The position numbers and the translations under genes are program-made. A model generated the notes under the pieces. It saw only the letters and a list, made by a program, of their open reading frames with translations. It ran no database searches and had not been told where the DNA came from. Shown in pieces: positions 51,908-60,113 of a stretch of 64,000 nucleotides of DNA. The DNA comes from JANSWY01 sp965243755. GTDB taxonomy: Bacteria; Bacteroidota; Bacteroidia; Cytophagales; Cyclobacteriaceae. Numbering within the stretch: position 1 is the first letter of the stretch; each line of letters opens with the position of its first letter. Location: NCBI GenBank assembly GCA_965243755.1, contig CBDEVW010000001.1, forward strand, positions 1 through 64,000, read 5' to 3'.

Positions 51908-52192
51908 GTTAGTTCACCGGTACTAATCAATATTGATTTATTTCATTTCACCCGAATGATGCATCCGCATCCTGCACATGGATCGGGTTTAAAAATTATT
52001 GTGTACACTCCCCTTTACAATAAACGGGCCACAGGACTGATCAGGGCTTGTTTGGTAGAGCAGGTAGTATATGTACCAACTAAAATACGAAAGTGTGTAA
52101 TTTTTTCCACAGATGTGGGGTGGAATTCCACGGTTGGGGGGAAGTGGAACAGGAGCAGTTAAGGCATGGACCTCAAAAACCACCAGAAATCT
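51908..52192. other. Non-coding gap left of the cassette array
   Basis: About 285 bases between the response regulator gene (-) and the first array element. No integrase, no attI with recognisable sequence and no RNA gene were seen. The palindrome GTGGAATTCCAC (52120-52131) and a nearby CCAC/GTGG hairpin are the only structures. It must contain the promoter of the regulator operon. Confidence 0.45.
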
Positions 52193-52292
52193 ATACTCAT
52201 GTGGTTTTGATCGTTTTAAAATGCCGTGATCTTCTTAGATTTAGAGTAGATATGAATTATGATATAGAATCCTAGGGTTTTATATTTGGATG
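52193..52292 (+). repeat. Partial copy A of the long attC-like repeat, left end of the array
   Basis: This 100-base stretch is a diverged copy of the right part of the repeat seen at 53117-53371, 59844-60089 and 63368-63623: ACTCATGT, GTTTTAAAA, TTAGATTTAGAGTA, then the GAATCCTAGGGTTTTAT palindrome and TTGGATGTT. The last G (52292) is the cassette junction. Its left half is missing, so this may be the fossil attI side or a truncated cassette. Confidence 0.65.
52214..52243 (+). promoter_or_regulatory. Repeat-borne promoter before cassette 1
   Basis: TTTT at 52214-52217, 18 bases, then TAGATTTA (52236-52243), close to TAnnTTTG. It would start transcription about 60-70 bases before the HEPN-like gene. 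One base of the -7 box differs from the other copies. Confidence 0.5.
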
Positions 52293-52314
52293 TTAGCGGA
52301 TATTTTAACGGAGT

Positions 52315-53076
52315 ATGCCTTCAAAAGCAATAAGAACTTTTCAGAATAATCTAAACTCAATATTTGGATCTTACTTGAACAGAAGATTCCAAGAGTACCT
52401 GAAAGAGTTTTGTTTGTTACACATAGATGATCCAGGTTATGAAGACATTTCTGTAACTCTTCAACAATTTGAACGGATAAAGGGAGAAGACAGGACGATA
52501 AACTATTTATTCATAAGCATCATTTCCTCCATGGAATTATATCTTAAAGAGCGCCTGTTGGAACAACTAAAAGCAGATGAAAATTTGGTTATTCGATTTC
52601 TCGAATCTTACGAAGTACAAAGAAAACTCACAGTTTCAGATGTCGTTTCAGGACCTCACCAACTGGTAAACGAAATATTGAATGGAATCATCTATCATAA
52701 TGTGGAGAAAGTAAATAAGATTTATGAAATAGTGTTTGGTTTTAGTATCCTAGATTTCGTTGATGTGAAGATGCTGAAGATGGACATTAAACTTCGACAT
52801 ATAATAGCACACTCCGCAGGCAAAGCCAGAGACAAGGAATTGGTGATTCAAGATGGTTTCCTTTTTTGCATGAATCGAATTTCTAACTTTATTGAATCAA
52901 TTGATTATTATATTGAAAATGGAACTCAGAAGAAAAGGTTTTCCAACTATTGGGCCAGACATGATAGGGCTTTTGCTCCTATTCGTGAATTGGAGTCATT
53001 TGAACAAGCTACAATCAAATCAATGTTAGAAATGAAATTCGATAAAGAAACCAACAAAAATCAAATTAGGTACTAG
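52315..53076 (+). CDS. Cassette 1: HEPN-like protein
   Basis: A 253-residue, mainly helical soluble protein. LRHIIAHSAGKA contains Arg161-x4-His166, the RxxxxH pattern of HEPN nucleases, in the expected place after several helices; the N-terminal half (SSMELYLKERLLEQLKADEN) resembles RiboL-PSP/MAE-type HEPN proteins. HEPN proteins often cleave RNA in defence or toxin systems; no antitoxin gene is in the cassette. ATG 52315 is 23 bases after the cassette junction and under a repeat-borne promoter. Assignment rests on one motif plus helical pattern. Confidence 0.6.
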   Translation: MPSKAIRTFQNNLNSIFGSYLNRRFQEYLKEFCLLHIDDPGYEDISVTLQQFERIKGEDRTINYLFISIISSMELYLKERLLEQLKADENLVIRFLESYEVQRKLTVSDVVSGPHQLVNEILNGIIYHNVEKVNKIYEIVFGFSILDFVDVKMLKMDIKLRHIIAHSAGKARDKELVIQDGFLFCMNRISNFIESIDYYIENGTQKKRFSNYWARHDRAFAPIRELESFEQATIKSMLEMKFDKETNKNQIRY

Positions 53077-53080
53077 CACA

Positions 53081-53377
53081 GCGCTAGTCTGAATGCACCA
53101 GCTGCCTTCTTCTCCTCATCAAAGTTCCGGAAAGTGACTCTGATGCTCTATTCCATTCATGATTCTTAATATCACCCCCAAACATCCTTGTAATGTGTAA
53201 GGAAATCAACTGGTTTACCCAACTCATAGCATTGAGCAGATGAATGATTGTATGATGTGTTGAAAGTCATACTCATGTAGGTTCTGACAGTTTTAAAAAT
53301 GTCGTAAACCCATTAGATTTGGAGTAGATATGACATATAGATATAGAACCCTGGGGTTCTATATTCGGGTGTTACCT
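53081..53377 (+). repeat. attC-like site of cassette 1, long type (repeat copy B)
   Basis: A cassette-end site of about 290 bases. It contains the long repeat (53117-53371) with a hairpin CATCAAAGT/ACTCTGATG, the promoter TAGATTTG and a terminal palindrome (ATATAGAACC-CTGG-GGTTCTATAT) before the G/TTACCTACC junction at 53371/53372. The expected left core (complement of GTTAGCGG) is only approximately present (CGCTAG near 53082). Confidence 0.6.
53291..53321 (+). promoter_or_regulatory. Repeat-borne promoter before cassette 2
   Basis: TTTT (53291-53294), 19 bases, TAGATTTG (53314-53321): a full match to the Bacteroidota -7 box with near-consensus -33. A start near 53328 gives a leader of about 55 bases containing the 10-bp palindrome. 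Confidence 0.6.
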
Positions 53378-53382
53378 ACCAT

Positions 53383-53994
53383 ATGCCACTGAGCAAAGCC
53401 ACCATATTGAACAATACTCCACTATCTGGAACTTGGCCTGAAAAACATTTCGGGGCAACTGAACTTGCTAACGTTTGGGTAGAATTTGAACAAAGCAATG
53501 GAGAATCATGGTATGGATCGTTCGCAGCATCCAGACATAGCTTTGGTCTAACTGATCTGATTTTTGACGAACGAACGAACACAGCATTCATATCAGCTAG
53601 GGGAACTGGATACTATGTGAACACCGAAACGAAAGAACTCTTATTAGAAACTGAGGATTACGAACCCGTTCATTCCATCATCAGAACTCATGAACCTAAT
53701 TTCCTAGTCTATTCTAACCAACACAATGTTTACTTTCTCGCAGGTAATAAAATTGAACGAACGATAAGCCTGGGACATGTGGATGGGGTTTATCTAACAT
53801 CATTGGAAAATGGGAACCTCATTGGCGATCTATGGGAAATCAGTGCAGACCATTTTAACATTCGATTCTTTATCGACCTTTCTAACTTTGAATTTAGGAA
53901 GGATAACAAAGTGCTCATCAACCGTAAAAGCCCGACTGAATTTGAACCCGCAGAACGACCAACTTTGCTTAAATTTTTGGGATTAAAACGGTAG
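53383..53994 (+). CDS. Cassette 2: beta-rich protein of unknown function
   Basis: A 203-residue soluble protein, beta-rich, with repeated short strands (FISARGTGYYVNTETKELLL, FLVYSNQHNVYFLAGNKI, ISLGHVDGVYLTSLENGNLI), somewhat like a small propeller or immunity-type protein; no family is recognised. ATG 53383 lies 11 bases after the cassette junction, and the TAG stop overlaps the left core of its own attC (GGTAGGTAAC). Both ends therefore fit a compact gene cassette. It would be read from the promoter in the preceding repeat. Confidence 0.7.
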   Translation: MPLSKATILNNTPLSGTWPEKHFGATELANVWVEFEQSNGESWYGSFAASRHSFGLTDLIFDERTNTAFISARGTGYYVNTETKELLLETEDYEPVHSIIRTHEPNFLVYSNQHNVYFLAGNKIERTISLGHVDGVYLTSLENGNLIGDLWEISADHFNIRFFIDLSNFEFRKDNKVLINRKSPTEFEPAERPTLLKFLGLKR

Positions 53995-54227
53995 GTAACA
54001 GACACTATCGGTTATGTGCCTGACTGCCTCTTTGCAGGCTTCATAAGGATTTGCCCGCAGAAGTGCACCTTCTGAAACTTCATCGCCTTTTGGAGACTTC
54101 TGTGGTTCTGGATTTTTACTTTCTGAACGCAGCTCTTCGTAGTTACCGTTGTGTTTGTGGTGCACTTCCGCTATTTTAGTGCCACTTGCCAACTGTGGGC
54201 ACACAAACCGATAGTTGAGCGTTAGAC
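53990..54227 (+). repeat. attC site of cassette 2
   Basis: Left core GGTAGGTAAC (53990-53999) is the exact complement of the cassette start GTTACCTACC at 53371. The outer arms match: ACTATCGGTT and TGTGCC near the left end against GGGCACA, AACCGATAGT and GCGTTA at the right end. The junction is G54221/T54222 in GCGTTAGAC (core GTTRRRY). Closely related to the site of cassette 6. Confidence 0.8.
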
Positions 54228-54238
54228 AAAATTGGCCC

Positions 54239-54835
54239 ATGCAAAAAGTCATCTTCTTTTCCATCATAATCTTCTTACTCTCTTGTGAACATTCTAAGGA
54301 CGAATCTGATGGAGGAGACCTCCGGGCACTTATAACTCTTGAAGAGACCTTTGAGGTACAAGAACGAACACTCAAATACATACTAATTGATAGTGTAACA
54401 GATTCCTTACTCGAATTAAGAGTCACAGAATCATATCAACTACTAGATTCTATAAGAAATAAATTAATAAGCGAATCCGGTGGATTCGAAGAAGGATATG
54501 CTGAAGAATATACCCATACTCTAAAGAACAAAGAATTCTTGGGTTCATTTGATGTTATCCAGTCATCATTTGTTAACAATCAATTTCAGCAGACGATTAA
54601 CGCTGTAACGGAACGAATCCATGAACTTGACACGAACTACTATAAAATTTTAATTTTTCAGGCTGCTGACGACCCAATTATGAGACAACACCCTGATTGG
54701 GAAAATTTAAAGTATCGATATTATTTTGACTATTTCAAGGACTTGAACCTGGTTCAAAGCTTGTCCTTGCTCCAACAGATTAAACTCTGGATAATTAACG
54801 AACAACTTGAATACTATATCAGAATTAAGACGTAA
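54239..54835 (+). CDS. Cassette 3: lipoprotein
   Basis: A 198-residue lipoprotein: signal peptide MQKVIFFSIIIFLLSC, lipobox LLSC with Cys16, then an acidic linker (EHSKDESDGGD) and a helical domain (VQERTLKYILIDSVTDSLLE, ESGGFEEGYAEEYTHTLKN). No known domain. ATG 54239 is 18 bases after the cassette junction; a TTG at 54215 would start inside the attC. Likely exposed at the outer membrane or periplasm. Gene and site fit one cassette. Confidence 0.7.
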   Translation: MQKVIFFSIIIFLLSCEHSKDESDGGDLRALITLEETFEVQERTLKYILIDSVTDSLLELRVTESYQLLDSIRNKLISESGGFEEGYAEEYTHTLKNKEFLGSFDVIQSSFVNNQFQQTINAVTERIHELDTNYYKILIFQAADDPIMRQHPDWENLKYRYYFDYFKDLNLVQSLSLLQQIKLWIINEQLEYYIRIKT

Positions 54836-54840
54836 ATAAC

Positions 54841-55076
54841 TTTGTCTAACAGTCGCTAAGTCGGCAGATGTCTACTGCCCATCTGCCTGCTGATGAGGGA
54901 CTCGCCCACTTCAGTGCACCTTCTGATGCTTCAGTGCCTTCTATTTTTCCTGTGCTTCTGGCGAATGTCTTGTGGAACGTGATGCCATCTGAAAGTTTGT
55001 ACGGGTGGTGCACCTTCGTTACTTTTATCGTTACCTAGCAAGTTTCGGACATCCGCCGCTTAGCTAGGCGTTAGAG
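54841..55076 (+). repeat. attC site of cassette 3
   Basis: TTTGTCTAAC (54841-54850) is a 10 of 10 complement of GTTAGACAAA at 54221. Arms GCTAAGTCGGCAGATGTC near the left and GACATCCGCCGCTTAGC near the right pair with small bulges. Junction G55070/T55071 in GGCGTTAGAG. Confidence 0.85.
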
Positions 55077-55109
55077 ACAATACGGGTTTTTCGCAAAATC
55101 ACCATAAAC

Positions 55110-55757
55110 TTGAACGGAACTAGAAAAATAAGAGGTCAACGAAAACTTACCCAAAGGATTGAGGACTGGAGAACTGCTAACCTTGAACTTGACCTACAAC
55201 AACTGGCTGAACGACAATACGAATACGTAAAAGTATGGGTTAGTCCTTGGGACAATCTTCGATACAAGGAGAGAGATTTTACAGGGCCAAGATCGACTCA
55301 TAGAACGAGCATTGTCAAATCGCTAATTGATATTTACGATTCATGGGAACGGCAACTGAACCAATTTGATGAACCTTTCTATTTGAAAATTTGGCTTTAT
55401 GAACCTCGGGTAACGAGCTCTCAAGTGGTCTGCGCAACTGGTGAACGAATTAACTACTACGACACACTTTTCCAAGAACCTGAGAACCACCCAACATTTC
55501 CTGAACTTCGATACAAACCAATCAGAGATCAATTACAACAATTCAACTGGAAAGCCACCATAGACGAAGAAGTAATTGAAAATGATTTTTGGCCGATGGA
55601 CGGTTACGCAACACCTGAAGACTATTATTTTGACCAAAGACTTTATAGAAAACTCGAACGGAGTAATCACAGAAGAGAAGAATATCAAAGTGGGGAAACA
55701 AAAGGAATAAGATATTTCGTGCCAAAAGGAACGGTTTGGATAGGAGGAAAAAAGTAA
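55110..55757 (+). CDS. Cassette 4: hypothetical protein
   Basis: About 215 residues, soluble, rich in aromatic and charged residues (ERQYEYVKVWVSPWDNLRY, DEPFYLKIWLYEPRVTSSQV, MDGYATPEDYYFDQRLYRKL, RYFVPKGTVWIGGKK). No family is recognised. There is no ATG near the 5' end; TTG at 55110 is used, but the frame is open back to the junction at 55071, so ATA or ATC starts remain possible. It fills the cassette between two clear attC sites. Confidence 0.65.
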   Translation: MNGTRKIRGQRKLTQRIEDWRTANLELDLQQLAERQYEYVKVWVSPWDNLRYKERDFTGPRSTHRTSIVKSLIDIYDSWERQLNQFDEPFYLKIWLYEPRVTSSQVVCATGERINYYDTLFQEPENHPTFPELRYKPIRDQLQQFNWKATIDEEVIENDFWPMDGYATPEDYYFDQRLYRKLERSNHRREEYQSGETKGIRYFVPKGTVWIGGKK

Positions 55758-55758
55758 A

Positions 55759-56071
55759 GTCTCTAACAGACGCTGATCGGGCATATGTCTCAGTGCATTC
55801 TGGCTGATTTCATTGCAACTCGACCGTGAATCTGCCGCTGAGAAACGGCAGTGCTTTCTACATACTTCTGCTCGCAGGAGATTTTGACTTTTAGAACCTG
55901 TCTATGCCGGCAGGCAGGCGTTGTGAGCTTCCCCTTGCCTGGCGCGACAGATTTACTCATACACTTTTCCATGCGCTCTTCCCCTCGTGATCTAAAGATT
56001 CACTACATTCGTATTATTCACTAGCTGAGGACCGGGTCGCGTAGACATACGCCGATAGCTGGCCGTTACCA
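55759..56071 (+). repeat. attC site of cassette 4
   Basis: GTCTCTAAC (55759-55767) complements GTTAGAGAC at 55070. Outer arms: CAGACGCTGATCGGGCATATG against CATACGCCGATAGCTGGCCG. Junction G56065/T56066 in GCCGTTACC. With about 310 bases it is one of the longer sites of the classic type. Confidence 0.78.
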
Positions 56072-56081
56072 AGCAATATTC

Positions 56082-56330
56082 ATGACCAACGCAGAGATTA
56101 AAAAAGCCATTGATTATGCAACGTCCAATGAGAAGGCGCTAAAAGCATCTGAAAAAGCTGGATGTTATTATTGCCTTTCAATCTATGATGCCTCTGAAGT
56201 AACTGAATTTCTGGAGGAAGAACGAACTGCGTTATGTCCAAAATGTGGAATTGATAGTGTAATACCATCCAATTCACCGTATAACTTAACAAAGGCCAAC
56301 CTTAAGATTCTACATAAATTTTGGTTCTGA
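56082..56330 (+). CDS. Cassette 5: small zinc-ribbon-like protein
   Basis: An 82-residue protein with two Cys pairs: CYYC (28 and 31) and CPKC (52 and 55) in TALCPKCGIDSVIPSNS, likely binding one zinc. The same pattern (CFYC...TALCPxCGIDSVI) occurs in a widespread family of small cytoplasmic proteins of unknown function. ATG 56082 is 16 bases after the cassette junction. No promoter is seen inside the cassette. Confidence 0.75.
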   Translation: MTNAEIKKAIDYATSNEKALKASEKAGCYYCLSIYDASEVTEFLEEERTALCPKCGIDSVIPSNSPYNLTKANLKILHKFWF

Positions 56331-56370
56331 TAATCTTCGTTGAAGGTGCAATATCCAGCGTAATTAAAAA

Positions 56371-56611
56371 TGCTGGTAACATCTAGCAATGAGGTAATGC
56401 CGCCGTGAGGAATCCGAGTACATTCTGGAGTCAGTGGCTGTTGGGCCCGCATCCTTTGCTCAAGGAATTGCATGGCGGAGACATGGATTTTCTGGGTGGC
56501 ATGCACAACCGTGCATTTAGTGTCTATACTGTCATCCTGGATTCCGCAAAAGATGCTACTTTTACCTAAATTTCGTTGGTGTGGCACTACCCATGCTGAC
56601 GTTCGTTATAA
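56371..56611 (+). repeat. attC site of cassette 5
   Basis: TGGTAAC (56374-56380) complements GTTACCA at 56065. The outer arms ATCTAGCAATGAGGTAATGCC and GGCACTACCCATGCTGACG pair with bulges. Junction G56605/T56606 in TTCGTTATAAGCC. Confidence 0.72.
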
Positions 56612-56618
56612 GCCATAC

Positions 56619-57062
56619 ATGCGAAGCTTCCTACTAATCATTTTTCTATTTAGCGTCATGACTGCAAGCTCTATGAACGAACAAACTAAGGATAACTCAA
56701 CAGACTACATGAGTGTCCTTTTCCAGTATATTTTGAACGAACTGGGTGAACTGGATTCGCAAGAACAACAAAATCTGAATGAGTTAAAGTTGTATAAAGT
56801 ATTCAAACGATCTGAAGAAGACTGGACAGTTACAGTTAAATCTGCTCTTGACCTCTCATCAACAATTGATATTGCAATTTGGCATTTGTGGATTAAGAAC
56901 TCCAACATTGCGAAACAACAGAACATCGAATATACCAAAGCAGATTTCGCACTTGACTTTATCGACAATTATTACGCTGAAGATAGTAAAGTTGATGTCT
57001 GGACGGCCGAACAACTAAAGTCGGCAGAAGAACTCATAAAGAATTATCAAAACGGCTTATAA
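56619..57062 (+). CDS. Cassette 6: secreted helical protein
   Basis: A 147-residue protein with a signal peptide (MRSFLLIIFLFSVMTASSM) and a helical mature part (MSVLFQYILNELGELDSQEQ, VKSALDLSSTIDIAIWHLW, TAEQLKSAEELIKNY). No family recognised. ATG 56619 is 13 bases after the junction; the frame is open further upstream but that lies in the attC of cassette 5. The stop TAA is part of its own attC left core (GGCTTATAA). Confidence 0.68.
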   Translation: MRSFLLIIFLFSVMTASSMNEQTKDNSTDYMSVLFQYILNELGELDSQEQQNLNELKLYKVFKRSEEDWTVTVKSALDLSSTIDIAIWHLWIKNSNIAKQQNIEYTKADFALDFIDNYYAEDSKVDVWTAEQLKSAEELIKNYQNGL

Positions 57063-57291
57063 AAGACACTATCGCTTATGTGCCAAACTGCCTTTTTGCC
57101 AGCGTCATCGGGACTTGACCGCAAAAGTGCACCTTCTGATACCTCACCGCTTTTAGAAAGGTCTATGGTTCTGGATTTTTTATCAGCAGAACGCAGTGCA
57201 TTGTAGTTACCGTTGTGCTTCTGGTGCACTTCCGCTATTTTAGCTGTATTTGCCAACTGTGGGCACACAAACCGATAGTTGGGCGTTGTGC
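57054..57291 (+). repeat. attC site of cassette 6
   Basis: GGCTTATAAA (57054-57063) matches 9 of 10 bases of the complement of GTTATAAGCC at 56605. Most of the site is nearly identical to that of cassette 2 (GACACTATCG, TATGTGCC, AAGTGCACCTTCTGA, GGGCACACAAACCGATAGTT). Junction G57285/T57286 in GGGCGTTGTGC. Confidence 0.8.
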
Positions 57292-57305
57292 ACTATATCT
57301 GCAAG

Positions 57306-58514
57306 ATGAGAAACCTACCATTCATTTTTTGCTTTTTCCTTACTGAACTCTGCAACGGGCAGTTCATGCCAACTGATTCTATCCGATTTAACAGATACAT
57401 TGATGATTCAGACAACTATGTAAGCATTCCTCTTTCAGATTTTAGGTATCTGGAAAACACAAGATTAAAAAGCCGTTTTGGTTGGCTTTCAGAACGCTCA
57501 CTTGAACAATCTGATAGTATTTCAACTATCCTAATTGAGATGAACTCTTTTGTTCCTGATGGTGAGTGGAGAGATTATACACCAGGGTCATTTCAGCTTG
57601 CGTTCGAACTCCCAAACTTCACAAATGAAGTAAACCTTGATACTGTCGACCTGAAATTGATCAACCATTATGCGAACAGAGGTGGAACAAATGACCCGAC
57701 AACTGATATCGAAGGAACTTTAAGATTTACTCATCTTGAAAACAAAAAAATATTAATTGATGGAAAAATATCAGTTGATACGAGAAAGCCCAAAACAAAA
57801 CAAGAACTCCTTCTGAGGAATGCTCTTCTTCGGAAAGTGAGCATCGAACAATATGTATTTGAAGAAGAAGAAAAAGACAGAATTAAGAAACAACAGGAAA
57901 AAGAAATGTTTGACAGAATGATGAGGGTCTACTCCATACAAGGTGAATTTTACGATTCTATTTTTTCAACAGAACGATTCCCAAGCAATTCAATTTGGAT
58001 TCAAGGAAAGAAGCTCAAAAAGCATGAATTTAAACTCGACGCTAGTTATATAGTCGCTGGTACTAAAATCAGCGAAGAACCTTCGGACAACCTAATGGAA
58101 CTACTTGGATCATCAATCTACTATCCAATAGATGGAACAGATTTCGTATTTAATTTCCATCACTTTGACGAGGGAGATTCCAGCATAATTGACGATGAAA
58201 CAAACTATTCCTTTCTGTTCTCACTACCTGAACTTGAAATGAGAACTTACAACATTGAGGACGATCAAATAAATGCTAACTTATCTTATTGGCATTATGG
58301 ACCTATGGGGCATGTGATTGATACCAAAGCAGCATCAGGAACTATTCAGATTACTGGGATTTCGGAGAACAATGTTAAAGGCACAATAGATCTTGTTTTC
58401 AAGATGACTGATAAACGAACCATGAATCTGACTGGGAACTTTCAACTACCAATAATAGACAAGTCTGCATTTAGAGAACTTGCCGAACAGATGAAAAAAG
58501 TAGCAAATGAGTAA
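57306..58514 (+). CDS. Cassette 7: secreted protein, unknown function
   Basis: A 402-residue exported protein: signal peptide MRNLPFIFCFFLTELCNGQ, then beta-rich domains. Two halves look alike: FQLAFELPNFTNEVNLDTVD with GTLRFTHLENKKILIDGKIS, and FLFSLPELEMRTYNIEDDQI with SGTIQITGISENNVKGTIDL, suggesting an internal duplication around a charged helical linker (EEEEKDRIKKQQEKEMFDRM). ATG 57306 is 20 bases after the junction. One of the longest genes in the array. No family recognised. Confidence 0.7.
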   Translation: MRNLPFIFCFFLTELCNGQFMPTDSIRFNRYIDDSDNYVSIPLSDFRYLENTRLKSRFGWLSERSLEQSDSISTILIEMNSFVPDGEWRDYTPGSFQLAFELPNFTNEVNLDTVDLKLINHYANRGGTNDPTTDIEGTLRFTHLENKKILIDGKISVDTRKPKTKQELLLRNALLRKVSIEQYVFEEEEKDRIKKQQEKEMFDRMMRVYSIQGEFYDSIFSTERFPSNSIWIQGKKLKKHEFKLDASYIVAGTKISEEPSDNLMELLGSSIYYPIDGTDFVFNFHHFDEGDSSIIDDETNYSFLFSLPELEMRTYNIEDDQINANLSYWHYGPMGHVIDTKAASGTIQITGISENNVKGTIDLVFKMTDKRTMNLTGNFQLPIIDKSAFRELAEQMKKVANE

Positions 58515-58519
58515 TAACG

Positions 58520-58638
58520 GTGCACAACAAACGATAAGCTCAATGAGTATACTTAGCCTTGACAAACTTTAGTGGGACATATTAACTTTAGAATCAATTT
58601 GAAACGGTAAGCTCACTGAGCTTATCTGAGTGTTATGG
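58520..58638 (+). repeat. attC site of cassette 7
   Basis: GTGCACAAC (58520-58528) is a 9 of 9 complement of GTTGTGCAC at 57285. Outer arms GATAAGCTCAATGAG and CTCACTGAGCTTATC pair almost perfectly. Junction G58632/T58633 in GAGTGTTATGG. About 115 bases, a typical attC length. Confidence 0.85.
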
Positions 58639-58676
58639 TTCATTGAATAAAAAAATAGCTAATCACACTTAATATA

Positions 58677-59195
58677 ATGACTAGATTAAAAGCGTACTAC
58701 TACTTTGGATGGATTGCTTTATTATCCACTTTGCTTTTTCATCTTTTGACTTACATTCCATCCCTAAGAACAAGTTATAGCATTTTGATATTCGTTTTTG
58801 GTATTGCGATGTTCCCACCGTTTATAGTATCGACTAAAGCGGGTAAAAAATACTTACGTCAACCTAATTCACCATTGAAAAATATTTGGTCAGACTATTT
58901 TCGATATACCCCTAAATGGCTTAAAAAGTCTTTTTGGATTGTTGTGCTATATGTGTTTTTCAATTTCTTTTTCTCTCTATTTTATTTGAATGAAGGTGGA
59001 GTAACTCCAGAAATCATCGATGGAAAGTACGTGTTAGAATATCAAGGCAAGATTTATAAGGAGATAACAGAAGAGCAATATTTCAAGCATAAGGCTTATT
59101 TATTCAGAGGAATGTCAGGGCATAGTATTCTATTTCATATAATTTCTATCTCTATATTTACTTCAGTATTTAATAAAAAAGAAAACGAATCATAA
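58677..59195 (+). CDS. Cassette 8: membrane protein
   Basis: A 172-residue inner-membrane protein with helices near residues 8-25, 32-52, 80-102 and 150-165 (YFGWIALLSTLLFHLLTYI, SILIFVFGIAMFPPFIV, FWIVVLYVFFNFFFSLFY). A polar loop (GGVTPEIIDGKYVLEYQGKI) lies between the third and fourth. Unknown function. The ATG lies 44 bases after the junction. Its 3' end runs into the left core of the attC (GAATCATAAC). Confidence 0.68.
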   Translation: MTRLKAYYYFGWIALLSTLLFHLLTYIPSLRTSYSILIFVFGIAMFPPFIVSTKAGKKYLRQPNSPLKNIWSDYFRYTPKWLKKSFWIVVLYVFFNFFFSLFYLNEGGVTPEIIDGKYVLEYQGKIYKEITEEQYFKHKAYLFRGMSGHSILFHIISISIFTSVFNKKENES

Positions 59196-59257
59196 CAAGA
59201 GCCAAACGCCATGTCCGCCACGAGGGACGGTCACGGAGTTTAACAAGTCCGTTATGG
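59187..59257 (+). repeat. attC site of cassette 8, short
   Basis: GAATCATAAC (59187-59196) matches 9 of 10 bases of the complement of GTTATGGTTC at 58632. Only about 70 bases; the arms are AACAAGAGCCAAACG and TTTAACAAGTCCG, weaker than in other sites. Junction G59251/T59252 in CCGTTATGG. Confidence 0.65.
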
Positions 59258-59273
59258 TCAATTATCTGGATGA

Positions 59274-59801
59274 ATGATTAAAATCGAAGATTTCTGGAAA
59301 GTAGATGACCTCATTAAAGAAAGGTGGGGAAAGAAGTACTATAATTTTGTTTCATACTGTGGATTAAGCCCAATTCGACCACTTGAAACATATGATTATT
59401 TCTGCACCCCAAAAAACTCTAAAACATTTGCAACAACCCAAGGAAACGGTGTTCATTTTGGAATAGTTGACGGTTCGGAAGCAATTGTTATGACAGTTCC
59501 AATGGCATCTGAGAACAACGTAATTATTGCAGAGAACTTAGATGAATTCTTTTCAATTGGATATCATGTTGGTTGGTTCGGTCTGGAGGAACTTGTTTAT
59601 GAGTTTGAGGAAACTATAGCATATTTTAACCATCCCGATGAAGAATTGGATGAAGAAGATATGCGGTTTCTAGAATTAATCCGGGATCAACTACAAATTA
59701 GCCATGTGCCTTTAACGGTGGAGAGGTTAACAGAACTAAAGAACCATTATTTCGACACTTTGAAAATCGGAAGTTTGGATAACGATTTAAAAAGACCATA
59801 A
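59274..59801 (+). CDS. Cassette 9: hypothetical cytoplasmic protein
   Basis: A 175-residue soluble protein. NSKTFATTQGNGVHFGIVDG, AIVMTVPMASENNVIIAENL and FFSIGYHVGWFGLEELVYEF recall a widespread uncharacterised family with the same order (GDGVHF, VPM, ENL-EFL, GYYxGxxxLE), sometimes with immunity-type proteins. ATG 59274 is 22 bases after the junction. Its end overlaps the left core of the long attC that follows. No activity can be given. Confidence 0.68.
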   Translation: MIKIEDFWKVDDLIKERWGKKYYNFVSYCGLSPIRPLETYDYFCTPKNSKTFATTQGNGVHFGIVDGSEAIVMTVPMASENNVIIAENLDEFFSIGYHVGWFGLEELVYEFEETIAYFNHPDEELDEEDMRFLELIRDQLQISHVPLTVERLTELKNHYFDTLKIGSLDNDLKRP

Positions 59802-60095
59802 TATCGTGTACAAATTCATGCCACTGTGAGGAAGCTTACTGCCCATCAGAGTCTCCTCAAAGGGACTCTGATGCTCTATACCACTCATGATTCTTAATAT
59901 CACCCCCATACATCCTTGTAATGGGTAAGGAAATCAACTACTCATAGCATTGAGCGGATGAATGATTCTATGATGTGTAGAAAGCCATACTCATGTAGCT
60001 TCTGACAGTTTTAAAAATGTCGTAAACCCATTAGATTTGGAGTAAACATGAAATACAGGTATGGAACCCTAGGGTTCTATGTTCGGATGTTGTAG
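59793..60095 (+). repeat. attC-like site of cassette 9, long type (repeat copy C)
   Basis: GACCATAA (59794-59801) complements TTATGGTC at 59252. The long repeat covers 59844-60089: perfect hairpin CATCAGAGTC/GACTCTGATG (59844-59853, 59864-59873), promoter boxes, terminal palindrome GAACCCTAGGGTTC and TTCGGATGTT. Junction G60089/T60090 in ATGTTGTAGAGC. The next cassette ends with GCTCTACAAA, confirming the junction. Confidence 0.75.
60009..60039 (+). promoter_or_regulatory. Repeat-borne promoter before cassette 10
   Basis: TTTT (60009-60012), 19 bases, TAGATTTG (60032-60039). Expected start near 60046, leader about 65 bases with the GAACCCTAGGGTTC palindrome, in front of the ATG at 60114. Confidence 0.6.
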
Positions 60096-60113
60096 AGCAT
60101 ATCGCACCCTGAA

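Noticed and set aside
51908..52292. Integron integrase remnant or attI
   Set aside because: No integrase-like reading frame or conserved motif is visible; only the partial long repeat was found.
53983..54426. Reverse-strand open frames across the attC sites (also 57047-57268 and similar)
   Set aside because: They are translations of the inverted-repeat sites and repeat in frame only because the sites are similar; the + strand genes explain the region.
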